Below, piece by piece: positions 36,447-47,834 of a stretch of DNA of 64,000 nucleotides; the stretch's first letter is position 1; the number at the start of each line of letters is the position of its first letter. The stretch is taken from assembly GCA_946965045.2 (NCBI GenBank), contig OX337229.1, positions 3,100,001-3,164,000 of the forward strand. Reading direction: 5' to 3'. The translations under genes and the position numbers were made by a program. The stretch comes from Epithemia pelagica (taxonomy: Eukaryota; Bacillariophyta; Bacillariophyceae; Surirellales; Surirellaceae). The notes under the pieces are model-generated. The model did not search any database and was not told where the DNA came from. It saw nothing but the letters and a program-made list of their open reading frames with translations.

Positions 36447-39400
36447 ATGGCGGGTTTTACGTTTGGAAACGGTGGAGGAACTCCAGCTCCAGGAAACAAT
36501 GCCAGCACCGCTCCAAGTAGTGGCAGTGGTCCTGCTTCGTCTGCTCCTACGCCAGCTGCTGCATTTACCTTTGGATCAGGAGGCACGGCAGCCACCACCA
36601 GTGCGTCGTCCACGGCTCCTCCACCTTCCTCGGGTACAACAGGTGGTGGCTTCGCGTTTGGAGGCACGGCTAATCCTCCAACAGGTTCCTCTGCAAGTAC
36701 AGCACCTGTTGCTCCTGCTACTGGATTTACACTTGGTGGCCCTGGTGGGACCTCGGCCTCTTCAACACCATCAGCCGCGGCTACTTCTTCCGCAACCTTT
36801 GGAAGCGTTGGGAACGCAGCTCCCACACCGACTGCAAACCCCACCCCGGCGAACAAACCATCGTACATTTCGGTTCCAGAGTTTACTTCAGTGTTTCCGG
36901 GGCTTTCGATTGCTCGTGAAATCAGAAGTGAGGGTCGATTTGACGAAAAGAACCTTGCCACTCTACTGCAAGTAAAATCCGTGTGGAATCAAAATGCTGC
37001 AAATCCCACCACTCGACAGACGCTTCACCAGCAAAAGACAGTATTGCTCTCCTCGGTATCAGATCCCAGTCAGAAAGAGGAAGCGTTTCTGAATGATGAT
37101 ATGCTTCAACAGCTTTTCTCGCTTGCGGACGATTTGGCCTTGACCGAAGAACAGGCTTTGTCATTGATGGCTAAATCAAAGCAGGAAAATTCTTCCGCCG
37201 AAACGCTGTACTGGAATGAACGCAAGCAGCATCTAGAGACGCTTTTGTATGTGTTTCAGAAGCGGCTTGCAGTGGACGAGAATCAAGGAGAGTCAACCAC
37301 TGTTGATAATTTGTTGAACAAGGGTCTGGTAGGGGAACTGGTACAATTAATATCTGATTTCAGTAAACGCTTGGATCGCCTTACTGATCAGCAACGACGA
37401 CACAAGGCTGAGGCGCCTGATGATGCTAGTCGAGCCCGCCAGTCAAGAATCTTCTCGATGCACATTGACTTTGCATCGCAACAACGACAGATTGCCGCAG
37501 AAACTTTGTTTTTCATTGCGTACAACTTCCATTTGGAAATCGGTGAAACTATTCGCTTGCTTCAACTTATCCGCAGTCTCTCCAATGGCGACGAGAACAA
37601 CCTGGAGGTATCACCAGGACTTCGTCCATTGGACCCTTACAATGTTCCGTCGGCCTACTCGCACAACCATAATTCACATCAGCAGCCGCAGACCATGTGG
37701 ATAGACGGCATCGTTCAACCGTCCACATCTCATCTAGAAGAAAAGAATCCGTTTATCTGGCAGAAAGAACTGGTTGATCAGAATTGGGAGAACGGTCATC
37801 CCCAACTTCTGCGTTGCGTAGCGACTCTGTTGATGGCCGCTGCATCTGCACTGGATCAACGGACACCGCTTCATGATAGGGGCAACGGAAAGGTTTCTCT
37901 GCCGACAGAGGATTCCACAAAGGAGCTTTTGAACAAGGTTCATCCGGAGCTTTACGCCGAAGAGTGGAAGACGCCTCATATACTTGGCTTGTTACTGGCA
38001 AGCTATGCACTTACCCTTCAGTCAACGAACAACCCTGCTATCAGTTCGCCCTTGTCTCCTCGTGCTGGCCCGCCCTCTCCGTTTCACATGGGTGCAGGGA
38101 GCAATCTTAGTGCAGATGTGCGACGCACCTTCCGGCATGCACTTGAAGCACCCACTCTTTTCAAAACTTTTTCTTTCTCTCGCATATCGCTAATTCCAGC
38201 GCTACACTTGCCTAAGTCCACCTTGTCTTTTTCAGGGTGCAATACCTCTGAATTTCTGTTATCCGTCTTGACAGAGCTTACCTCGGGTTTCTTTGGTTTG
38301 CTTCTGCGGCACAACCCTCCGATATCTAGAGCCCAATGGGAGAAAGACGCAGAAGAAGATTTACGCCTTCGAAGGAAAGATCAGGAAAACTATCGGCAGT
38401 TTCAGAGTTGGTCCGGAACGAGGACAACGTTAGAAACTATCCCTGACTCTGTCGATTTACTGCAACGACCAGATTGTATGGACGACGTTCTCGCCTTATG
38501 CTACGACGTGTGTCGCTTGGACGCGAACTTTGCCGCGTGCTTCTGGAAGAAGCACAGTGCCATTGATACACTTTCAGAAATCGAAAAAATGCAACGAGAA
38601 GATGAGTCCCTTCTTCCTGGGTATGTGGATCTGATGTCAGGCCTGTCATTTCACGCTCCAAACCTTGTTCATTCAATCTTATCTGGTGAGGAATCAGCTG
38701 AAACATCCAGTAGTGGCGAGTACGGGCGCATTATCATGAGGTGGACAACTTTGCTGGAAACTCTTCGATACTACGCTCGCGAACTTGTGAATAAAGGGAA
38801 TGGTTCTTCTCAAACCTCTGCAAAGAGAACTAACTCTTTGGCTGCCGATCAATCTACTATGTATTACTACTACTCTACCGAAAACAACCTCGCAGCAGAC
38901 TACTCGGCGACGAGTTCTTCATCATCCTCATCGACAATGCGTGAACTCGGGGAAGCAAACACACGTATTCTCTCGTCCCACCTGATGCTTGTTGAATCAA
39001 TCGCGAGCAAATCATCCGGGGCAAGAGATTTTCTGAGGAATTTGAACTTGCCAATTACGTCGGGTGAAAGTGCTGTGGGTCAAGATTCTCTATTCATGGT
39101 TCTTTTTTCACTTACCTCCGCACCAATCTCACCTGAACTTAGGGGATTGGTGTTTGAATCATTGGCTTCAATAATTGATGGCTGCAGCGAAAAACAAGTT
39201 AATGATGCCTGGGCATGCGTGGAAGATTACGGTATTTTACCCATAGACAAACTTCTGGTGTACACAACGCCAATTCCGGAAGGAGGTGCACCCAGAATTC
39301 TGTTTCCTCCCTCTTCAACAGCTCGGGTAAGCCTTTTTGACATGTCATTTATCCCTTCATCATTGTTCTGACCACTTTTTCTTCAGGTGAATGAGAAGCA

Positions 39401-42400
39401 TTGCAAGTCGTGGATCCCAGCGAATCCATCGTACGCCCTGATTTATGAAATGGAGTACATTGAGGCATCGCGAGGAGTTTACCCATCGACAGCAGGATTT
39501 TTGCGTTTACTACGGGAGCTCATTCATTTCGGAGGTTGTCCTGGCGATCTTGGTCGAAACTGGAGAACACAGGCTGGATGTTCGCCATACTTGTTGTACG
39601 TGACGGAGCTTGTGCTCCCTCGTGCCACAGGAACGTTCAGAGGCATCCCATCACTTCCTTTTCGGTGTAGTGGTGACAGAGATCGTTTGTTGTCTCTTGG
39701 CTTTGATGTCGTGGCGACATGCCTCAGAAGATACATTGTCCCTGACTTTGCAAATGATCAAGAGCCAGGTTTGGAAAAATCGCTCAAGGAGTTAGAAAAG
39801 GCGTCTCAAAATATGTTTTCTCTTCAGGCGCTGTTAGATCGAGTTCTGGTGTCCACCACGGAAGTCGAGTTCAAGACTTTCATCAGTGATTTTGTTCAGG
39901 CGAGTCCATTGGGCGAAACATCTGATTACTCGTACCCCGTGAACAAAACCATAATGAACTCGGGAGTCCCGAAGCCCAAATCTCCAGGATTTCTTATTCT
40001 TGGTGATTTGTTGAATCGAACTGGAAGCTTATTGTTGGATGTCATTGGTACAGTGTTGTCGGAGGGCCTGAATCAACAAGAAGATGTTGACCGTTACGTT
40101 TCTTGCTTTGCGGTCTACGGCCCAACACCTCCAACCGTAGCAAGTGCCAAAGCAGGCAGAAACTATTCGCTGACAAGCTTGCTATTGCCTTTGCGCTCAT
40201 TGGACCGCATCAATGTTGATGAGGCGCTATCTTGTCGACAGATGTGTGTCGTAAGATTGTTGGAGACTTTGTGTTCTGCTGCTTGTAGGGAAAAACAGTT
40301 TACATCTTCACTCGACACATACAAGGGGTCGGGGTCGACAGTACCAATCGTCAAATTCCAAGCACGGCCTTCGGCCCCTGATGTCAAAGAAATTCAACCA
40401 TCTCTAGTTGGCCAACTTCTTAATGATGGAACGCATGTGCGGTCAATTGTTGAGTTGATTGGATCCGACAACAACAGCATTTATCCCGTTCAGATTGCTT
40501 GTGCGGCATCGGGTTTTCTCTTCTACCTCGACGGTCTGAATCTCACTCTCTCAAGGTCCGATGTCCTGCTTGCTGCCTGCAAAAGTAGCATCAAGCATCT
40601 CTCGTCAAGATGCTATGAGGAAGACGGCAGTGTCGAACTCCTTGAGGTGATTCTCAATCGAATTTTGGTGCCTCTGCGTGGAAGAAGAACTCCGCTGTTG
40701 CTTAATGTGCCAATTCTGCATGTCGTGGTGGAATCTGTTGCTTATGTTCTGAATCGCAGGGATGTCCTGGAAACATCGCCCATGGTTGCTGCAACCTGTT
40801 ACGAAGTTTTGTTTCGTTCAATGAACTTCCAGACTGCAAAGGTCTCTCTGAGTCGCTCCGGATTTTGGACGATACACATCGGTTTTATTTGGAAAAGTAT
40901 ATGTGGAAATACGAAGGGGGAACACAGCTACTCGTGGCTTTCGCTCTGTTGGGCGATGGCGGGTGTTGCTGAAGAGCTACATGATCTTGGATCATCTGAT
41001 TATGTCCTCATACCGTCCCAAGAAACAAGTGTACTGCGTCCACATAGGTACAGCCAAATTATGACGTGCCTTTCTGAAGGGACAATGTTGGAAAATATTA
41101 TCAATCAGATTCCTTTATCAGATTCAAAGGTATCTGAGTGCTTGTCCTGGGGAGTTCACCTTCTTGTTGGTGCGGTCGTCCTGAGTAGCACCACGTTCAG
41201 GAACCCGATTCAATTGAACGATATCGTAGATGTGTTGCTCGAGCGTCTCGCAGCAAGCTCGTTTCCACCCACTACGCGCAACCTCTCTCTTGCGGTAATG
41301 ACTGCTCTTGATTTTAAGTTTGCAGTGTCTGATGAAAACCCTCTGAAGTATGTTCAAGCTATCGCCGCCCACGTTTCAAGTGGAGGAGACGGTGGTATTG
41401 TCGCAGCAGCAACATTGTCGGATATTCTGCGCAGATCTGAGCTTCCGGATCACGACTTCCCTCAGCATGTATTACGAAACGGCATTTCTTTCTTGCTTCG
41501 AGTTTCTTGCGCAACATTCGACACTACTAGTTTCCCCATTCAGCCCAAACCAGAAGCTTGCCTTGCACGAATCTGCCTCAAGACTGTTCTCCCCCGCATG
41601 GACGAAGACCTAGTTCAGCGCTTATTAACAGATCATGGAGACTTCGGGTCAGCGTCAACGGCAGTTGACGCTTGGATTGGGCTCGTCTCGTCTGTTGATG
41701 GTGACGTTGTATCACTTCTGAAACAGATAACTGGTTTTTCCTTTGGGAGCGACATGCTTCTAGATCGAAATATTCTGCACGTGTTGGACATGGTTGGTGA
41801 ACGGGTGATTCACCACATGCAGTCTCTTGAGTCGAATTCCCTTGAACCTGTCCAGATGGGCGTTCCAGTTTACTGGCAGGGGCACCTTGAACTTATGACT
41901 GTACTTCTTTTGCGCGTATCAAAGGGCCGTCAAATTGAAGCAGCGAACCAGGTGATGCGAGTTTTGTCGACATACGAACACGCAGCAGATCGCGTTTTCA
42001 CCGCTTTTCCTCGTGATGGGGATGCTGCTGTCTCGTTTATCAAATGCTGCGCTATCGCTCTTGAAACGGCTGGATCGACTCAATTATCTCTGCCATCTTC
42101 ATCTCCTCATGTTCCTTCTCTCATGTCGTTGTCTATGTTGACGCGACACTTATTCGAGAACCCACTGCCCCGTGCACTTTTGGGAAAGGTCCCGTCGTCC
42201 CTAACACATCAAAAAATGGATGATAAGTTGGTGACGACAATGGCTGACAGCCAAAGTTCTTGGTGGGACTCACTTGGTCAAAATGATTGGGAGTCGCAGC
42301 ACGAACTTCTTTTTGGTAGTGGAGCCAAGGGAGCTGAACTTGTTCGTTTAGGGTTTTCTATCATCCGTTCAGGGGCTATGATTGAGAAGCTCGAGAGCAA

Positions 42401-42898
42401 ATCCATCGCAAGAGGGCTCTGTAGAAACGTTGATGCTTTGAAGGTTTGTACTTAACTTCTATCGCTTCTCGCGTAACGTGTGCAATGCCTCACATCTCTC
42501 TCGCCCCTTTTTCAGGTGATTTCTCATTTTGAACAAGAAGGTATCCTATCACAGGCATCGACAGACGCTGTAAAAGAATATTTCCGTTTCAAGAATGCAC
42601 TTTGTCAATCAGTTTTTGAGATTTTGCGGACTGTGATTACTCTTCTGAAGATGCGTCGTGACGCGCCCTTCTCCTATGAAGGTTGGGACAACTCGTCCTT
42701 GAAACCAATCCAAATCGCTCTGGATTTCACCAGGCTCGATTCCGCAGTAAGTTATCGATTGACTACATCCACGGCATTAACCGTCTTTGTTGCTCATAGA
42801 CTCATTCTTAACAGGCCTTAGTGTTTGGAGACGAAAACAAGCAAAGTCACATACATGGGGTAGCGTCGGTCTTGCGCAAGTTGATTTCCGAAAAGTGA
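36447..42898 (+). CDS. NUP205: Large scaffold nucleoporin Nup205/Nup192 with FG-type N-terminus, four exons
   Basis: An adaptor nucleoporin of the nuclear pore inner ring. The exons I infer are 36447-39326, 39387-42443, 42516-42746 and 42815-42898, separated by GT-AG introns of 60, 72 and 68 bp, all phase 0. They give 2,083 residues, close to Nup205 of other eukaryotes. Family marks: FNDDMLQQLF-like and LALTEEQALSLM early on, ETLYWNERKQHLETLLYVF, AETLFFIAYNFHLEI, and at the start of exon 2 YEMEYIEASRGVYPSTAGFLRLL, the Nup205/192 signature. The first 130 residues are Gly/Ser/Thr/Pro-rich with FTFG, FTFG, FAFG and FTLG units, like an FG nucleoporin. The remainder is an alpha-helical solenoid. 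Confidence 0.9.
39327..39386 (+). other. Nucleoporin intron 1
   Basis: 60 bp; donor GTAAGC, pyrimidine tract and acceptor TTTTTCTTCAG, phase 0. An in-frame stop would follow without splicing. Confidence 0.85.
42444..42515 (+). other. Nucleoporin intron 2
   Basis: 72 bp; donor GTTTGT, acceptor CCCCTTTTTCAG, phase 0. Confidence 0.85.
42747..42814 (+). other. Nucleoporin intron 3
   Basis: 68 bp; donor GTAAGT, acceptor ATTCTTAACAG, phase 0. The last exon encodes 27 residues and the stop TGA at 42896-42898. Confidence 0.8.
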
Positions 42899-42979
42899 GA
42901 TTCCATCATTCATCCAACCACTGAAGCCATAGAAGATGATCAAACCATTTAATGGTTCCTTTTAGACGGTTCATCTGTG

Positions 42980-44626
42980 CTACTTCATTTCTGATTTGAT
43001 CTTCCTATAGGCCTCCGAAATCAACTTTGATCGTTCCGTACTTCTTCGGCGTTCTGCGTCAGATGCATTTTGCTGTGCATCAGGATGATACTTGAGCATT
43101 TCTCGTCTGAACGCTGCTGAAACTTCTTGTTTTGTTGCCCCTCTCTTGATGCCCAAGACACTATACGGGTCATTTGGATCGAAATCCCACTGATATTCTG
43201 GTCGAGGTGGGGCCTGTTGTTGATTAACTCTTTGTTGCTGTTGGTTAGTGTAGTCATACCGTTGTTGTTGTTGTTGTTGCTGTTGTTGTTGTTGCTGTTG
43301 GTAGTAGGTTCTACGAGCCCACTCCTCCCAGTCACGATAAAAGCTGTAATCACCCGGTTCATGTTCAGGTTCACTGCCCTGAAAGTGGCGAAGGATCCGG
43401 CCACGATTGGACTGATAAAATCGTTGGGCCCCACCAGAATCCACAAAATCGTCATCGTGATCGAGCTCGCGTTCTTCCATGGTAGCCTCATGTTCTCGTT
43501 GCCGTTCCCAGGCAGCTGAGGTCCATCGTGAACCCAGAAACGGCTGAACAAATTTTCGAAACCCTACAAAGGCACCTCCTAGCGCTGCAATCCAGGGTAG
43601 TCGAATCAAGACGCGACCCAATAACTGTCCAAGAAAGCGCACGACGACGGCCAAAATAGAAAGTGTTTGTCGTCCACCAACTCTTTGAGCACTTTGTTGA
43701 AAGGTATCAAAAGCTTTGGACAAGAATCCCTGCAAACCTTGGGAGGCATCTCTATTTGATGTCTCCCAAATCTGGTGAGAAATACCTGAAACCTCTGATC
43801 CAGCATCGGCTCCAGAGAGAAAGGCTTGATACTCCACGCCCAAAACCGAATAGTCAATGACATAAGTAGGCATGTAAACGCGTCGAGATCGAACAATCTC
43901 CGTCTGAAGCTCCACTTGGTAGCCCTCGGGCGCCTCTTGCGCAATTCCTGTCAATTCTTGTTTGACGATGGTGAAGGCTCTACTGCGGGTTGCATTGAAT
44001 GGATCGGGAAAAATTTGAATATCCTCCCCTTTGGATCCTCCACCTTTTATATCTTTCAACATCCAACTTCCCCAAGGAGTCGTCTTGTCACCCAGGAATA
44101 CCAATGTTGTATTGTGGATTGGATTTAGCAAAGATCGTGGATAGTTGTAACCGGCATATGTGGACAAACCAGGAATGTGTACAACCGACTGAGTCCCATA
44201 CACGGAAAACATGTTGGGCTTCCAATCCAAACGCCGTCGTCCAGTTTTCTCATCTTTGAGAACAAATCGAATGTTGACGTCAAAACTCCAAACTGGACAG
44301 TACGCCGCAGATATTCTTGCTTCTTGTCGAATAAAATACCGTAATCCTTGTTCGAGATGGGCCCACTTCGTAAATTTGTCCCATGCCTTTGTAGGTGATA
44401 TCGAGAAAGGAAGGGCATGTAGTTGAAACCTTTTCGATTGGTCTCGGCTTCGATGACCGTTGGTGCTGAATTGCCGCCGACAGGTCACTGAAACACGATC
44501 CAAGAACGATGCGCGCAAGGACAGACCAGATGGCGGTCTCAATCTTAGAAGTATTGCGAAAGAAGTCGACCGTAACGGTAGCAAGGATCTTTGGTGGCAG
44601 CTTGGAAACATCCTATTGTTTTTCAT
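42980..44626 (-). CDS. Mitochondrial protein with C-terminal J domain and polyQ tract
   Basis: 548 residues. The basic, acid-free start with RRQFSTNG is a likely mitochondrial presequence. The middle part (about 70-330) has a beta-rich region of unknown family (YFIRQEARISAAYCPVWSFD, AGYNYPRSLLNP, YMPTYVIDYSVLGVEY). A hydrophobic helix (ILAVVVRFLGQLL...AALGGAFVGF) could anchor it in the inner membrane. A polyglutamine tract (13 Gln, then shorter runs) precedes the J domain: DPYSVLGIKRGATKQEVSAA, then LKYHPDAQQ with the HPD that stimulates Hsp70, and ISEAYRKI. A role as an Hsp70 co-chaperone at the inner membrane is inferred. Tail to tail with the nucleoporin gene. Confidence 0.8.
   Translation of the reverse strand: MKNNRMFPSCHQRSLLPLRSTSFAILLRLRPPSGLSLRASFLDRVSVTCRRQFSTNGHRSRDQSKRFQLHALPFSISPTKAWDKFTKWAHLEQGLRYFIRQEARISAAYCPVWSFDVNIRFVLKDEKTGRRRLDWKPNMFSVYGTQSVVHIPGLSTYAGYNYPRSLLNPIHNTTLVFLGDKTTPWGSWMLKDIKGGGSKGEDIQIFPDPFNATRSRAFTIVKQELTGIAQEAPEGYQVELQTEIVRSRRVYMPTYVIDYSVLGVEYQAFLSGADAGSEVSGISHQIWETSNRDASQGLQGFLSKAFDTFQQSAQRVGGRQTLSILAVVVRFLGQLLGRVLIRLPWIAALGGAFVGFRKFVQPFLGSRWTSAAWERQREHEATMEERELDHDDDFVDSGGAQRFYQSNRGRILRHFQGSEPEHEPGDYSFYRDWEEWARRTYYQQQQQQQQQQQQQRYDYTNQQQQRVNQQQAPPRPEYQWDFDPNDPYSVLGIKRGATKQEVSAAFRREMLKYHPDAQQNASDAERRRSTERSKLISEAYRKIKSEMK
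43262..43303. repeat. CAA/CAG trinucleotide tract encoding polyQ
   Basis: About 14 mostly CAA codons (TTG on the plus strand) interrupted by CAG; an in-frame microsatellite in the J-domain gene that is likely to vary in length. Confidence 0.85.
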
Positions 44627-45206
44627 ACATATCAGTGATCACAAATACAAGTCACAATCGAAGTTTAGTCCCCAGTGCGTGTGCGTGTCTCGGATCTTGC
44701 GAAGAATCTTTTGTAACCAACCTGACCGCCCCCCCCTGAAACTTAAAAGTATAGGGGGATGATTCAATGCTCTCGCAGGATCCAGAGGACGACCTAGCTA
44801 GAGGAGTGGGAGTAGGTATGTAGGTAATCAGAGATCAGAGTAGGTGCCTACTCCTAGGTAGGAGTTAGAAGTATCCGTACAACGATAACAATGGACGAAA
44901 TACAAGAGCCATACTCAAAGAAGATAAATTGGGTTACGTCTGTAGCAGCAAGATTCCAATCATTCTTGTTGCAATGTGAACGCTCAACGCAATGAGAAAT
45001 CATTGCGGCTCTTGCTTTTCACATGAATACCCATCGCATTTGTAGCATGGTTATTGTCTGGGGTAAGTACAACAGTAACAACACAAGATACACATCTTCG
45101 AGGGAAAAGGAAAAGAACAGGCTGCATAATAGAAAAATACTCTTTTAAACAAATGTATAATGAACTACCTAGGTAGAATAGTCCTCCATCTTGTACTCGT
45201 AACATC
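44627..45206. other. Intergenic region with TAGGTAG palindromes
   Basis: 580 bp upstream of the J-protein gene and downstream of the Tudor-like gene. It contains ACTCCTA-GG-TAGGAGT (44850-44865) and the 12-bp palindrome CTACCTAGGTAG (45165-45176). No gene is seen. Confidence 0.4.
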
Positions 45207-46817
45207 TCAGTCCTCTTCATCACTATCAAACAGGAAGATGATCGTTTTCACAGGCTTCTTAACAGTCTTGTTCATGGTCGATTGCGTTTTCCCCGAGACT
45301 TTTCCGTGCACTAGGTTTGTGGCCTCTTGCTTCGTCGGCTTGAGTTCACCTTTGGACCGGTTCGGTAGCGGCGTTGTTAATGAAGCTGAGGATGATCCAC
45401 CGGCTAAAGTCTTGTTTAAAGTCTTGTTTCCCAAAGTAACTGATCTGGCAACCTGTGGGTTGGCGACCCGATCACTTCTGATTGCATTCTCAAGAGTTGG
45501 AGCCATATCAGGTGTTACATACGGCCTCATTGTCCTATCTCCCTCAGCTGTAGAAGGAAGATGTTGGTCAAGAGCCTGAGGTGTTTCCTGATCCTTCTCC
45601 TTCTTGTCGACAAATTCAATGACCCGCGCGATTTCATCGTCCATTGACGTTGAACAGGCACATTCTACAGTGTCGGTATCTTCCTCATGAGTTGACGTTG
45701 AACTGGCATATTCTACAGCATCGGTATCTTCCCCATGAGAGGGGACTCGGATAAGTGGAGAGCCTATGCGTTGCGGTTTTTCTGTCCTCCGCGATTTCTC
45801 CACAAGCAACGCTTTGCGTGCTACACGCTTTTTTCGGGGTTTCACGGCGGAGTAAGCAGTTCCCTTTTCGTGGTCCAACAGTTTCTTCTTCCTTCCTGGA
45901 AGCGGTCGCCCCAAGTTCTTCCTAGTCGGCAAATTGTGCTTGTCTCGTATGACTTTCAGCATGGATGGCTTCTCCGGAAGGAGCTCGAACTCAGTTTCTC
46001 CATCTGGTGGGCTATCACAGGAGAGTTGGTTGGGTACAGAGGCTTTCCTTTTCTTGAGAGGCCGCTCGACTGACCCGGAGGGAACAACCTTTTCTTGAGG
46101 TTTACAATCGTAAACAATGTTTGCCTTAGCTTGATGGAGAACTTCTGACAGTGATGAAGTGGTAGAGTTTGCGTCATTACCTTTTGAGCGTGAGCCAAAT
46201 GCACCAGTAAATCTCGATCTCTCCATCTGATATAATGCATCAATTCGACTTGGGCGATGAAGAGAACGGGCTGGGGAACATGTAGAAATATTACCCTTCG
46301 GACTCTGGAGTATCTGTTTCTTGCTCATCGAGTTCTCGGCACATGTCAATTCGCCGATCCTCTTTTCTCTTCTCTTGTTACGCGACTTTCCCCTCTTGCT
46401 CCCTGTTACTGGCTTTTCAGCTGTCTCGCTATAGTCTTCGTCACCATCATCGGCTTCCGATTCGTCGTTGAATTCTACTGGTTGCTCTCCATGTTCTTCA
46501 TCATTGGAAAGAGGATTGATACCACCCACATCGCGTCGGATACGTCTTTCTGTCGCCCTCCTTCCTTCAATGGGAGTCTTCCTGTTTCGTTTCGGACGCT
46601 CTTGGTCCGACCTCTCCACTTTTCCAAGCTCGACAAGTTCCCGGTCCTTTCCGTTGTCATATTGAACCCAAACATACGTTGTTCCGTTCATTTGACGCTT
46701 TACCGGAGAGAGGTCCTTGCCGACAACAAGTCGACCTGTCCACCATCCATACCTTCCTATGGCTACACTGACATGATAATCAGACAAATCCAGTTTTCCT
46801 TTCCCTGATGTTGCCAT
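45207..46817 (-). CDS. Hypothetical nuclear protein with Tudor-like N-terminal domain
   Basis: 536 residues from the ATG at 46817; the longer frame starts at GTG. The first 80 residues (VAIGRYGWWTGRLVVGKDL, TTYVWVQYDNGKDRELVEL) look like a Tudor/PWWP-type small barrel: Trp-x-G-x-V strand, then aromatic W-V-x-Y-D-N-G strand. The rest is low complexity and strongly basic, with many putative nuclear signals (KRGKSRNKRREKR, RPLPGRKKK, KPRKKRVARK). Near residues 370-405 a 16-residue unit is duplicated (EDTDAVEYASSTS and EDTDTVECACSTS). A chromatin role is inferred; the family is not known to me. Confidence 0.65.
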   Translation of the reverse strand: MATSGKGKLDLSDYHVSVAIGRYGWWTGRLVVGKDLSPVKRQMNGTTYVWVQYDNGKDRELVELGKVERSDQERPKRNRKTPIEGRRATERRIRRDVGGINPLSNDEEHGEQPVEFNDESEADDGDEDYSETAEKPVTGSKRGKSRNKRREKRIGELTCAENSMSKKQILQSPKGNISTCSPARSLHRPSRIDALYQMERSRFTGAFGSRSKGNDANSTTSSLSEVLHQAKANIVYDCKPQEKVVPSGSVERPLKKRKASVPNQLSCDSPPDGETEFELLPEKPSMLKVIRDKHNLPTRKNLGRPLPGRKKKLLDHEKGTAYSAVKPRKKRVARKALLVEKSRRTEKPQRIGSPLIRVPSHGEDTDAVEYASSTSTHEEDTDTVECACSTSMDDEIARVIEFVDKKEKDQETPQALDQHLPSTAEGDRTMRPYVTPDMAPTLENAIRSDRVANPQVARSVTLGNKTLNKTLAGGSSSASLTTPLPNRSKGELKPTKQEATNLVHGKVSGKTQSTMNKTVKKPVKTIIFLFDSDEED

Positions 46818-47258
46818 TAGCGATCCAAATGAATTACCGATATCTACTCGAACATCAGCGACTTTGATGCAAATCAAAATTTCATGCCGGGAGAGGGAGA
46901 GCTCTTCTTGCTCATACACACGGAGCACGGACCGTAACGGTAGATAATATTACTCCTATTATCGTAGAGTAGGTACTTTTTGGTGCCGATCCCGACCTAG
47001 CATGGAAAGCTATGTGTCTTTCCGTCCACTATCATGAACCCAGGATGGTTTTGACTCGTCAATCGTCAAGCCGCTTATATGGAAGCAATGTTGATCCAGA
47101 CTCCTGACAGTGAGACTGTAACCTCACGACCAAAGATTCATCATTCTGAAGAGTTAGTGGGCGTAGCACCGTGGCCGCGAACACACATCTAGGAAAGGGC
47201 AACAGGTGCCCTACGTCGGAGCCAAACCTGTCAGATGCGTAAAAGAAAGGAGATAGAG
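46818..47258. other. Intergenic region
   Basis: 441 bp between the start of the Tudor-like gene and the stop of the acetyltransferase gene, both on the minus strand. I see nothing in it beyond probable UTR and promoter sequence. Confidence 0.35.
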
Positions 47259-47834
47259 CTAACATTGAGATTCTTGCCTTCGCACCATGCAGACAAGCTG
47301 ATTGTTTAATATCTTTGAAATGATGGATCCTGCTTTGTACTCCATCTGAAGGATCGTCGGCAGGCTTGAAATATCTTCGACTTCAATGAAACCGAATTTC
47401 TGATACAAAGATACCGTGGGACGAATTGTCAGAAGACAGACGTCTTTATCCTTGGCGCCACTATTATTTTTACAGCGTTCGTCGTGTCTAACCAAGAGCT
47501 CCTGAATAAGAGCCTTCCCAACACCCTGACGTCGAAACTCTGGCAGGACATAAAGGGACGCCAACTCATCAAAGTTGTTCGTCAGAGGACGAATCTGGCC
47601 AAATCCCAGCAATTCGTTATCTTTCCCAGCACTACCATCTCGACGGGCGATCAACAAGTGGTCCTGTGATACAGACAATGGGTTCATTTTGGCCTGAAGA
47701 ATTAATTGTCGAGCAAGCACAACGTCTTCCCGAGATGCTTTAGAGAAAACAACTTCGTAGGAGTGAGCACCATGTTGAAGAAGAAAACCCAGGAGCAGGC
47801 AACATGCCTGTGCTATGTCGAGGCTGTTAACCAT
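47259..47834 (-). CDS. GNAT-family N-acetyltransferase
   Basis: 191 residues from the ATG at 47834 (the longer frame starts at GTG). The GNAT fold is visible as LARQLILQAKMNPLS (helix 1-2), LLGFGQIRPL (beta 4), the motif A segment ELASLYVLPEFRRQGVGKAL with the acetyl-CoA pyrophosphate loop R-R-Q-G-V-G, then VCLLTIRPTVSLYQKFGF (beta 5 and the Y-x-K-x-GF box). The hydrophobic start (IAQACCLLLGFLL) could be a targeting or membrane segment. The acceptor substrate cannot be told. Confidence 0.85.
   Translation of the reverse strand: MVNSLDIAQACCLLLGFLLQHGAHSYEVVFSKASREDVVLARQLILQAKMNPLSVSQDHLLIARRDGSAGKDNELLGFGQIRPLTNNFDELASLYVLPEFRRQGVGKALIQELLVRHDERCKNNSGAKDKDVCLLTIRPTVSLYQKFGFIEVEDISSLPTILQMEYKAGSIISKILNNQLVCMVRRQESQC

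Noticed and set aside
36197-36961. Minus-strand 254-codon Ala/Gly/Pro/Val-rich frame
   Set aside because: Antisense shadow of the FG-type low-complexity start of the nucleoporin gene; no independent features.
43262-43303. TTG/CTG array considered as a CRISPR-like or satellite repeat
   Set aside because: It is an in-frame polyQ codon run inside the J-protein gene.
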